Source: Dehalococcoidia bacterium
GTDB taxonomy: Bacteria > Chloroflexota > Dehalococcoidia > Dehalococcoidales > G020351185
Length of the DNA: 7,527 nt
Direction: 5' to 3'
Assembly: GCA_030640385.1 (NCBI GenBank)
Contig: DAOWJL010000044.1
Coordinates: 1 to 7,527 of the forward strand
This document shows positions 1 through 6,395 of this stretch, piece after piece; the first letter of the stretch is position 1; every line of letters begins with the position of its first letter. Under the pieces are notes generated by a model, which saw only the letters and a program-made list of their open reading frames with translations, made no database searches and was not told the DNA's origin. A program made the translations under genes and the position numbers.

Positions 1-510
1 TCAAAAAGTATAACCTATGAAAATATTTCAGAAATGTCCACTATATTGGGCTGGGAAGCCCACCTTATGGTAAATGAGCCGGAAAAGTACCTGGCAGGTT
101 TTAAGAAAGCCGGGGCACAAAAGGTGGTCTTCCATTATGAAGCCACCCAACAACCTCTTAAAGTTATTTCTCAGGCCAGAGGACTGGACCTCATGGTCGG
201 GATGGCAATAAATCCCGATACCCCTATATCAAACATTCTATCTCTGGTTGATGATTTAGACAGTGTGCTTTTCCTATCCGTCTACCCCGGTTTCTACGGC
301 AAAGAGTTCATACCCGAAGTTCTGCAGAAAATTATCGAATTCCGAACTACTGTTCCTTATAAAGAAACCGGCATAGATGGTGGCATCAAGGAGAGTAATA
401 TCGCCATGGTTGCCAAATGCGGCGTTGATTTTATATATGTCGGCAGTGCCATATTCCTGCAGGATAATCCCGGAGAAAGCTACAATCAGCTGGCAAAGTT
501 AGCCGGATAG
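1..510 (+). CDS. rpe: Ribulose-phosphate 3-epimerase-like protein (5'-truncated by window edge)
   Basis: The family interconverts ribulose 5-phosphate and xylulose 5-phosphate in the cytoplasm, in the pentose phosphate pathway. The reading frame is open from base 1 (visible start SKSITYENISEM), so the Met at base 34 is probably internal. The visible part, about 169 residues, covers most of a TIM barrel whose usual length is near 220. Seen here are AHLMV with the metal-ligand His, the HYEAT strand, the SVYPGF loop, IDGGI with the metal-ligand/catalytic Asp, and the phosphate-binding GSAIF end. The first catalytic Asp and His of the family lie upstream, outside the window. The phosphate-loop region reads GFYGKEF where classical enzymes have GFGGQKF, so this is a divergent branch. 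It is tail to tail with transketolase, a pathway partner, with 3 bases between stops. The family is clear; the exact substrate is slightly less so. Confidence 0.87.
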   Translation, partial: SKSITYENISEMSTILGWEAHLMVNEPEKYLAGFKKAGAQKVVFHYEATQQPLKVISQARGLDLMVGMAINPDTPISNILSLVDDLDSVLFLSVYPGFYGKEFIPEVLQKIIEFRTTVPYKETGIDGGIKESNIAMVAKCGVDFIYVGSAIFLQDNPGESYNQLAKLAG

Positions 511-513
511 GTT

Positions 514-2517
514 CTATTTCTCTTTTAAAATCTTCTCAACCTCATCCACCATATGCTTAGCGGTCAGGCCAAATTTCTCGTATATTGTCTTATACGGAGC
601 CGAAGCGCCAAAACGGTCAATACCGATGGCGACACCCGCATCGCCGGCATATTTCTTCCAGCCCAGCGTTGCCGCCGCTTCAATGGAGACGCGCACTTTT
701 ATATCGGGTGGCAGTACACTCTTTCTATATTCTTCCGGTTGTGCGTCAAACAAATCCCAGGATGCTAAAGAAACAACACTGGCGGCAATGCCTTTTTTCT
801 GCAGTATCTTACCTGCCTCAAGGGCGATGTGTAACTCGGAGCCGGTGCCGATAAGTATAACCTGTGGCGATGGTGAAGCCTGCCACAGAACATAACCACC
901 ATGCTGCACGCCGCTTGCCGGTGCTAACTCTTTCCTGTCCATCACCGGCAACTTCTGACGGGTAAAAATGAGGGCTGTCGGTCCCAGCCGGTTTTCAAGC
1001 GCTATCTTCCAGGCTTCTACGGTTTCGGTGGCATCGGCGGGTCTTATAACCGTTAGATTGGGGATTGCCCTCATACCTGCCAGGTGCTCAACCGGCTGGT
1101 GCGTCGGGCCATCCTCCCCCAGGCCAACAGAATCATGGGTAAAGATATATATCACCCTCTGCCTCATCATTGCCGCCAGCCGTACCGGCGGACGCATGTA
1201 ATCATAAAATATAAGAAATGTTGCTGTATACGGAATAATACCGCCATGCCGTGCCATACCACCTGCTATACAGCCCATAGCATGTTCACGCACACCGAAA
1301 TGTAGATTATGGCCACGGTAATTCTCTATGCCGAAGTGGCCCTTTTCTTTCAGAATCGTCTTTGTAGAGGGAGCCAGATCCGCCGAGCCGCCAACCAGAG
1401 AATGTAACCTTGGTGATATTATATTCATTATCCGCCCCGAGTCTTCTCGTGTAGCTATGGGCTTATCCTCTGGCAGAAATAAACTATCTAAATCACTATC
1501 CCAGCCAACGGGTAAATCTCCGCTTAAGTCTAATTCCAGTTGTCTGGCGGCATCAGGATAGGCATTGCTATAAGCCTTCATTTTATTCTGCCATTCTGCC
1601 TGCTGCTGTCTGCCCCTTTCCTTTGCCCGGTGAAAATGGTTGAGAGCTTCTTGTGGAATAGTGAAAGGTTCCTCATAATGCCAGCCCAGTTGCTTTTTAG
1701 CCAGTGCCACCTCTTCTTCTCCCAGCGGCTCACCGTGAGCCGAGCCGGTACCCGCCTTGTTAGGGCTGCCATAACCGATGACCGTCCGGCAGATTATAAG
1801 GCTGGGTCGGCTTTTTTCGGATTGAGCAATGCGTATCGCTGAGTCCACGGCGGTTATATTCATGCCATCTATAGGCCCAATAACATGCCAGCCATAACCT
1901 TTGAATCTCTGGGCTACGTCCTCTGTGAAAGTTATGTCTGTGTTGCCTTCAATGGATATGTTATTGTCGTCGTAAAGATAAATGAGCTTGCCCAACTTCA
2001 GTGTCCCGGCCAGAGATGCCGCCTCCGACGAAACACCCTCCATCATATCCCCATCGGAACAAATAGCATATGTGTAGTGGTCTATCACTTTATGCTCGGG
2101 GCGATTGTAGTGCTCCGCCAGCCACCTTTCTGTTATAGCCATACCCACTCCGTTGGCAAATCCCTGCCCCAGTGGCCCGGTGGTTACATCAACACCGGTG
2201 TCGAAGCCATATTCCGGATGTCCGGGTGTTGAACTGCCCCACTGGCGGAAGTTCTTTATTTCTTCAAGGGGCAAGCTATATCCGGTGAGGTATAGGAGAC
2301 TATAGAGCATAGCCGATGCGTGTCCCGCTGAGAGTATAAAACGGTCCCTGTCAATCCAGTTCGGATTTTCAGGGTTGTGCTTTAGAAAACGGTCCCATAG
2401 CACATAAGCCATGGTCGCCGCACCCATGGGCATCCCCGGGTGCCCAGATTTAGCCTTCTGCACCGCATCTACAGCCAGAAATCGCAGCGTGTTTATGCAA
2501 AGCTCATCAAGTGTCAT
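514..2517 (-). CDS. tkt: Transketolase
   Basis: Thiamine-diphosphate enzyme moving two-carbon ketol units between sugar phosphates (xylulose 5-P, ribose 5-P, erythrose 4-P), linking the pentose phosphate pathway with glycolysis; cytoplasmic, usually a homodimer. It is complete at 667 residues, the normal length. Numbered from the ATG at 2517, key residues fall where E. coli TktA has them: His26 (KSGHPG), His66 (SAGHAS), the ThDP/metal motif DGD at 155-157 and Asn185 (DDNN), His261 (GSAHGE). Further on come REDSGR, GGSADLAPS, HFGVREHAMG with the catalytic Glu, and HDSVGLGEDGPTHQP. The frame extends 11 codons upstream to a TTG at 2550, but the ATG has GGAG at 2527-2530 with 9-base spacing and matches family N-termini (MTLDELCINT), so it is preferred. 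It is divergent from a LysR regulator and ends 3 bases from the epimerase stop. Confidence 0.96.
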   Translation of the reverse strand: MTLDELCINTLRFLAVDAVQKAKSGHPGMPMGAATMAYVLWDRFLKHNPENPNWIDRDRFILSAGHASAMLYSLLYLTGYSLPLEEIKNFRQWGSSTPGHPEYGFDTGVDVTTGPLGQGFANGVGMAITERWLAEHYNRPEHKVIDHYTYAICSDGDMMEGVSSEAASLAGTLKLGKLIYLYDDNNISIEGNTDITFTEDVAQRFKGYGWHVIGPIDGMNITAVDSAIRIAQSEKSRPSLIICRTVIGYGSPNKAGTGSAHGEPLGEEEVALAKKQLGWHYEEPFTIPQEALNHFHRAKERGRQQQAEWQNKMKAYSNAYPDAARQLELDLSGDLPVGWDSDLDSLFLPEDKPIATREDSGRIMNIISPRLHSLVGGSADLAPSTKTILKEKGHFGIENYRGHNLHFGVREHAMGCIAGGMARHGGIIPYTATFLIFYDYMRPPVRLAAMMRQRVIYIFTHDSVGLGEDGPTHQPVEHLAGMRAIPNLTVIRPADATETVEAWKIALENRLGPTALIFTRQKLPVMDRKELAPASGVQHGGYVLWQASPSPQVILIGTGSELHIALEAGKILQKKGIAASVVSLASWDLFDAQPEEYRKSVLPPDIKVRVSIEAAATLGWKKYAGDAGVAIGIDRFGASAPYKTIYEKFGLTAKHMVDEVEKILKEK

Positions 2518-2526
2518 AAAGTCGTT

Positions 2527-2530
2527 CTCC
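2527..2530 (-). promoter_or_regulatory. Ribosome binding site deciding the transketolase start
   Basis: GGAG on the minus strand, 9 bases before the ATG at 2515-2517. The upstream TTG at 2548-2550 has only GCAGGTAG at a longer distance. This supports the shorter, 667-residue protein. Confidence 0.6.
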
Positions 2531-2596
2531 AAAGGTATTGTTTCAGGCAATTCTATAACACTACCTGCTCTTTTTCAAATAACTACTGCCACCCCC

Positions 2597-2625
2597 TTGA
2601 TGATTTGCCACAGATGGCATAGAAT
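2597..2625 (+). promoter_or_regulatory. Candidate sigma-70 promoter of the LysR regulator gene
   Basis: TTGATG (2597-2602) and TAGAAT (2620-2625) are separated by exactly 17 bases; the match is 4/6 to the -35 and 5/6 to the -10 consensus. Transcription would begin near 2632, leaving a leader of about 60 bases before the ATG at 2692. The spacer contains the inverted repeat at 2606-2619. This is a by-eye prediction. Confidence 0.5.
2606..2619. promoter_or_regulatory. Candidate operator, dyad TGCCA-N4-TGGCA
   Basis: Perfect 5-bp inverted repeat TGCCA CAGA TGGCA between two divergent genes. It lies inside the -35/-10 spacer of the predicted regulator promoter and near the predicted transcription start of transketolase. 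It begins with T and ends with A, like LysR-type boxes, but with N12 rather than the usual N11. LysR proteins commonly bind such dyads in the divergent region and repress their own gene. That this regulator binds here is inference from position. Confidence 0.4.
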
Positions 2626-2652
2626 AGTAAAAACAACTGATATACATGATAA
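2624..2652 (-). promoter_or_regulatory. Candidate transketolase promoter (divergent, overlapping)
   Basis: On the minus strand, TTATCA (2652-2647) and TACTAT (2629-2624) are 17 bases apart, each 4/6 to consensus. Transcription would start near 2617, about 100 bases before the preferred ATG. Its -10 overlaps the -10 of the opposing regulator promoter by two bases, so the two may compete for polymerase. A weak match, possibly needing an activator. Confidence 0.33.
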
Positions 2653-2681
2653 ACTTTCCTTAATACCACCTTCTTCCATTT

Positions 2682-2686
2682 GGAGG
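2682..2686 (+). promoter_or_regulatory. Ribosome binding site deciding the LysR start
   Basis: GGAGG lies 5 bases before the ATG at 2692. The frame could be extended to a TTG at 2680, but that TTG overlaps this site and would add four residues absent from normal LysR N-termini. The ATG is the better start. Confidence 0.75.
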
Positions 2687-2691
2687 TTATT

Positions 2692-3597
2692 ATGAACCTT
2701 GAATATCTTAAATCATATATAGAGCTTATAAAGCTGGGTAACTTCTCGGAAGTAGCCAAGAAGTTTTCCTTAAGTCAACCGGCGGTATCCTTTCAAATAC
2801 AGAAACTGGAGCATGACCTCGGGGCTCGCCTTATCAACCGTGGGCAGAAAAATATAACCCTGACTGATGCCGGAAAGCGACTACTTGAATTTGCCACTAT
2901 CGTAACCAATGAGTCAGACCGCCTCCTGAAAGACCTTGACAGAATAAGGCAGGAAGTAACCGGCGAGTTGATTATAGCCGCCAGTACCATCCCCAGTGAA
3001 TTTCTACTGCCCTCCATCCTGAATGAATTCATAAAGCTGCACCCGGCAGTAAGAGCCAAGGTGGAGACCCGCGATTCTCTTTCCACTTTGGCCGGGTTAC
3101 AGGATGGTACCTATGGAGTATGCTTCTGTGGCACAGCACCGCCTCAGAGCCAGGGCCTCGAGTCATTCAAGATAGCCGAAGATGAAATTGTGCCTATCGT
3201 CTTTCCAGACCACCCGCTTGCCAAGAAGAGCCACATATCCTTCACCGAACTGCAAGGGGAACCCCTCATCTTCCGCGATGAAACCTCAGGCACACAGAAA
3301 AGCCTTGAAGCACTATTGTCTAAAGCCGGTTTTAATCTCCGATTATTGACTCCCCGCCTGGTGCTTAGTAATACACAAGCCCTGGTCTCAGCGGTGGAAT
3401 CCGGCGTTGGTATCGCATTCGTCTCTGATCTGGCAATTAAAAAGAGCCTTGAGCTGGGATTGGTCAGAAAACTCACACTGGAAAACCTGAAGCTACGGCG
3501 AGATTTTTACTGCATCTATCATAAAGAAAAGCTGGAATCACGGTTGTTTAAAGAATTTCTGACTTTCGTGCAGATGAAGGCACCTATAGTAGTATAA
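2692..3597 (+). CDS. LysR-family transcriptional regulator, CysL/CbbR-like
   Basis: DNA-binding regulator of 301 residues, typical for the family. The N-terminal winged helix-turn-helix runs from about residue 1 to 60, with NFSEVAKKFSLSQPAVSFQIQKLE (about 17-40) as its core, followed by a linker helix to about 87. A periplasmic-binding-protein-like effector domain fills about 90-293. Features such as GELIIAAST, FRDETSG and ESGVGIAFVSDLA resemble the CysL/CbbR effector-domain group, whose known members sense sulfur or carbon metabolites. The ligand here is unknown. Two cysteines (144 and 146, GVCFCG) sit where relatives usually have a DLGLV-type strand, which is odd. The gene is divergent from transketolase, so self-repression and control of that gene are likely but inferred. 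It converges on the cyclic di-GMP gene. Confidence 0.92.
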   Translation: MNLEYLKSYIELIKLGNFSEVAKKFSLSQPAVSFQIQKLEHDLGARLINRGQKNITLTDAGKRLLEFATIVTNESDRLLKDLDRIRQEVTGELIIAASTIPSEFLLPSILNEFIKLHPAVRAKVETRDSLSTLAGLQDGTYGVCFCGTAPPQSQGLESFKIAEDEIVPIVFPDHPLAKKSHISFTELQGEPLIFRDETSGTQKSLEALLSKAGFNLRLLTPRLVLSNTQALVSAVESGVGIAFVSDLAIKKSLELGLVRKLTLENLKLRRDFYCIYHKEKLESRLFKEFLTFVQMKAPIVV

Positions 3598-3638
3598 TTT
3601 AAATAAAGGGGCGCTTGACTTTTATTTGTTATGATGCC

Positions 3639-6173
3639 TTAACGCTTCTTATCCCTGTCTGACCCCGCCTCCGCCTCGATACTCTTATGTTTAGCCGGTA
3701 CTATGGTATTACAGAATAGCTCTACCACCTCAGGATCGAATTGTGTCCCGGCACAGCGCCTCAATTCTTTTATAGCTTCTTCCATTGATAGTTGTTCACG
3801 ATAAGGCCGTGGTGAAGTCATAGCGTCATAAGCATCGGCTACCGATAGAACACGGGCTTCAAGCGGTATCTGTTCACCCTTCAAACCTGCAGGGTAACCG
3901 CTGCCATCGTAGTGTTCATGATGATGCAGTATAATCGGCAGGCAGTTAGCCAGGTCAATTACATGTCTTAATATTTCTACTCCGAGCTTGGGGTGCCCTT
4001 TAATAGGCTTCCATTCTTCGTCGGTTAGAGGCTCCTTTTTGTTAAGTATAGAATCGGGCACACCCATTTTACCGATGTCATGTAATAAACTGGCGGCACG
4101 TATGTTGTTCACCTTGTCCTGAGGCAGATTAAGTTTCTCCGACACTGCCACTGCGTACTCACTGACCTTCCTGGAATGACCATAGGTATAACTATCCTTG
4201 GCATCAACAGTAGCCGCCAGAGCATAGATTATACTCAATGCCCTTGGTTTTGACTCAAGCTCAATGCCGATGAGGGATGTCTTGGGTTTCAAGACATCCG
4301 ATGATAGACACGTGCGGTTTCTGCCAGACTGTTTTGCTCGGTAAAGAGCGGCATCCGCCAGACCTATTACTTCCTCTTTCATTATTCCATCATTAGGCCA
4401 GTTGCCCACACCCAGGCTGGCGGTTATCGGCATCGCCCGTGAACTCGTCTTCGATTCTATAGTTTTGCGAATACGCTCGGCAACCTTATAGGCATCGTCA
4501 AGACGTGCCTCGGGTAAAATTACGGCGAATTCCTCACCACCATAACGGAAAGCAAGGTCTATGTTCCTTATAGAGTTTTCAAGATAGCGACCCACCTTTC
4601 GCAGAACCTGGTCTCCAGCCAGATGACCATAGATATCGTTATACGCCTTAAAAAGGTCTATATCCAGCATTATCAATGAGAATGTGCCACCAAAGCGTGA
4701 ACCACGGGCAATTTCCTGCTCTATCCGCTCATGGAAGCTACGATGATTATAAAGCCCCGTCAACTCATCGGTATTTGCTCTCGTTTTTGCCTGTTGGTAG
4801 AGCTGTGCATTTTCTATTATAACGCCAGCCTGGTTGGCAATTCCGGCTATTAACTGCATATCCTCATGAGAATATGGACCACCCGATTCTTTTTTACCCA
4901 GAGCCAGTATACCGATCAATTTATCCCGGCTCTTAAATGGGTAAAATACCCCGAAACCGGATTTTTCCAGTTGTTCCTTCTCTGACTGCCACAATCCCTT
5001 AAATTCGGTAATACTATCTATCTTTTCCACATAGAGGGGGCTAGCCCGCTTATCCAGCCAGGCTATAACAGGATTATCCGGGTTCAGGCTAATTTCGCTA
5101 TTAGGTTCATTATCTGACCCGGGATAAGCATAGTGTACCTTAAAATCCCCGCTTTTATCATCCTGAAAAAGTAGTTCGCTCTTGCTAACGTGCAGTGTAC
5201 CGGTTATTGAAGGTAGCAGTTCTTTAGCCAGTGCATCCAGGTCAAGAATATTGCCCATTTTATCATTAAAACTAAGCAATGCTCGTCTGTAATCATAGGT
5301 TCGTCTGTAGAACAGCCGGTCTATATTCCTCTCAACCAGGTTTGAAATGGGACGGGCTGCTATTATAAGCAGTAGTATAAAAAGGGTAGACAGTGAGACA
5401 GTGAGTATCATCGGCTTTTCGGCAAAGAATGTATAACCGAATGTAATGTAGAGTGCAGCTACTCCTACGATAAAACCTACCAGGATAAAGTATGATAATC
5501 CTCTCCTTGCCACCAGTCTTATATTAAGTAGATGTAACCTTGAAATGGCATAGCTTATGATCAAGGCATTGATAAGGCTACCCATATGGTCAAGTGGTAA
5601 TCCAGCCAGGGCTGGTATTCCATTTGTCAATGTAAGAAGTGCCAGGACACTCCAACCGGCTAGAAGGTACATCGTCCGGTTTCTATCGATAGGGTCGGTT
5701 GAACTGCGATATTTTCTTATTAACTGAACAAATATTGCGCCTGCATAGATAAGCATAAAAGCCATAAGAAAATACAATGAAGCGCCTAGTTCGTGATATA
5801 GCGTACCATCGGTTACATATGAATACTCTATTATATTGCCGCTGAAGGCAAAGACGGCCAAAAGCACCAGAATAATATAACCGATATACAACCCCCTCCC
5901 ACCCGTCTGGTTGGTATAGGATCGGACAAAATGGTAGTAAGCAATAAGAGTCCATACCAGGGCTACCACCAGAATCTGGTTCCATAACAATGTTTGCTCT
6001 GCGCGAACACCATCAAGGTGCAGCATGAAAGAACTGAAGCTCCAGAAAGCAGCGATACCGACATAAAAAGCGAATATCTTGTTCGCCCTTCTCTGGACCT
6101 GCTGTAAGATGAAGACGAGAAGGATAAAATAGAATATACAGGTGACCAGCGGTATTGCAGCCCATATATTCAA
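3639..6173 (-). CDS. 7TM-GAF-GGDEF-HD-GYP cyclic di-GMP synthase/phosphodiesterase
   Basis: Membrane signalling protein of 844 residues. Residues 1 to about 215 carry multiple hydrophobic segments resembling the 7TM sensor found at the N-terminus of some histidine kinases, followed by two more (about 226-248 and 254-273). A GAF-like sensor spans about 300-460. The GGDEF domain (about 463-625) has an intact active site GGEEF (545-549) and an allosteric I-site RNID (536-539) exactly five residues before it, so it should make cyclic di-GMP and be product-inhibited. The HD-GYP domain (about 645-825) keeps His666, HD 698-699, His727, HHE 751-753 with DGSGYP, and Asp780, so it should hydrolyse cyclic di-GMP. 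The start is TTG: AAGGAG lies 6 bases upstream and the next Met (residue 50) would remove membrane segments. The signal sensed is unknown. No receiver or effector partner is adjacent. Confidence 0.95.
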   Translation of the reverse strand: MNIWAAIPLVTCIFYFILLVFILQQVQRRANKIFAFYVGIAAFWSFSSFMLHLDGVRAEQTLLWNQILVVALVWTLIAYYHFVRSYTNQTGGRGLYIGYIILVLLAVFAFSGNIIEYSYVTDGTLYHELGASLYFLMAFMLIYAGAIFVQLIRKYRSSTDPIDRNRTMYLLAGWSVLALLTLTNGIPALAGLPLDHMGSLINALIISYAISRLHLLNIRLVARRGLSYFILVGFIVGVAALYITFGYTFFAEKPMILTVSLSTLFILLLIIAARPISNLVERNIDRLFYRRTYDYRRALLSFNDKMGNILDLDALAKELLPSITGTLHVSKSELLFQDDKSGDFKVHYAYPGSDNEPNSEISLNPDNPVIAWLDKRASPLYVEKIDSITEFKGLWQSEKEQLEKSGFGVFYPFKSRDKLIGILALGKKESGGPYSHEDMQLIAGIANQAGVIIENAQLYQQAKTRANTDELTGLYNHRSFHERIEQEIARGSRFGGTFSLIMLDIDLFKAYNDIYGHLAGDQVLRKVGRYLENSIRNIDLAFRYGGEEFAVILPEARLDDAYKVAERIRKTIESKTSSRAMPITASLGVGNWPNDGIMKEEVIGLADAALYRAKQSGRNRTCLSSDVLKPKTSLIGIELESKPRALSIIYALAATVDAKDSYTYGHSRKVSEYAVAVSEKLNLPQDKVNNIRAASLLHDIGKMGVPDSILNKKEPLTDEEWKPIKGHPKLGVEILRHVIDLANCLPIILHHHEHYDGSGYPAGLKGEQIPLEARVLSVADAYDAMTSPRPYREQLSMEEAIKELRRCAGTQFDPEVVELFCNTIVPAKHKSIEAEAGSDRDKKR

Positions 6174-6179
6174 CCTGCT

Positions 6180-6185
6180 CTCCTT
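6180..6185 (-). promoter_or_regulatory. Strong ribosome binding site for a TTG start
   Basis: AAGGAG on the minus strand, 6 bases before TTG (6173-6171). There is no ATG near the N-terminus, and translation from TTG gives a hydrophobic first helix. This supports a genuine TTG start for the cyclic di-GMP protein. Confidence 0.7.
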
Positions 6186-6209
6186 ATTTATCCTTGTTTG
6201 TTAGCTAGT

Positions 6210-6242
6210 TTATGTATTGTTTATGATATATTATGTATTGTT
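6210..6242. repeat. 12-bp direct repeat with 21-bp period
   Basis: TTATGTATTGTT occurs at 6210-6221 and again, identically, at 6231-6242. The 21-bp period equals two helical turns, so both copies face the same side of DNA. They lie about 37 to 69 bases upstream of the cyclic di-GMP gene start, across its predicted promoter. They could be tandem binding sites or simple AT-rich repetition. Confidence 0.55.
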
Positions 6243-6258
6243 AGGTTATTATGACCAA
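6230..6258 (-). promoter_or_regulatory. Candidate promoter of the cyclic di-GMP gene
   Basis: On the minus strand, TTGGTC (6258-6253, 3/6) and CATAAT (6235-6230, 5/6) are 17 bases apart, giving a start near 6223 and a leader of about 50 bases. The -35 overlaps a copy of the 9-mer ACCAATAGT, which recurs within the 32-bp palindrome. The surroundings are very AT-rich, so chance -10 matches are easy to find. Confidence 0.35.
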
Positions 6259-6283
6259 TAGTTCATACCTTGTCAATAATGCG

Positions 6284-6315
6284 AAGTAGTACCAATAGTA
6301 CTATTGGTACTACTT
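6284..6315. repeat. Perfect 32-bp palindrome
   Basis: AAGTAGTACCAATAGT (6284-6299) is followed directly by its exact reverse complement (6300-6315), with no spacer. GTAC recurs inside at 6289, 6298 and 6307, a 9-bp period. It lies about 110 bases upstream of the cyclic di-GMP gene start and about 80 bases beyond the stop of the GH3-like gene. It may be an operator for a dimeric or tetrameric regulator, a cruciform, or part of the transcription end of the GH3-like gene. The structure is certain; the function is not. Confidence 0.85.
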
Positions 6316-6326
6316 ATCTAAATATA

Positions 6327-6358
6327 GATAGACGGTAGCATAAATACTACCGTCTATC
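6327..6358 (-). terminator. Hairpin downstream of the GH3-like gene, possible terminator
   Basis: GATAGACGGTAG (6327-6338) and CTACCGTCTATC (6347-6358) form a perfect 12-bp stem with an 8-base AT loop. It begins about 37 bases after the stop codon of the minus-strand GH3-like gene, a natural place for transcription end. On the minus strand it is followed by TATATTTAG rather than a solid T run, so intrinsic termination would be weak. It may instead protect the 3' end or act together with the adjacent palindrome. Confidence 0.5.
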
Positions 6359-6395
6359 CGAAATGTAAGTTTATAGCCTGTAATGATTTGGCTGA

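Noticed and set aside
1540..1842. 100-residue open frame on the plus strand inside transketolase (and similar antisense frames at 553-2232)
   Set aside because: Fully overlaps a strongly conserved gene on the other strand, has no recognisable domain, and is explained as a shadow frame.
2638..2651. Short direct repeat TGATA-N4-TGATA near the regulator leader
   Set aside because: Five-base repeats in AT-rich sequence are expected by chance; no further support.
2793..3476. Two minus-strand frames (97 and 110 residues) opposite the LysR gene
   Set aside because: They overlap a clear regulator gene and encode Ser/Arg-rich sequence typical of antisense shadows.
3601..3627. Possible bidirectional terminator between the LysR and cyclic di-GMP genes (AAATAAA ... 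TTTATTT)
   Set aside because: Only a 7-bp all-AT stem with a 13-base loop; too weak to call a terminator.
5683..5985. 100-residue minus-strand frame inside the membrane part of the cyclic di-GMP protein
   Set aside because: Out of frame with the real gene and of unnatural composition; a shadow of the hydrophobic coding region.
6284..6358. Insertion sequence, MITE or CRISPR interpretation of the two adjacent palindromes
   Set aside because: No terminal inverted repeats enclosing a unit, no target-site duplication, and no regular repeat-spacer pattern are visible; a dispersed repeat cannot be tested from one window.
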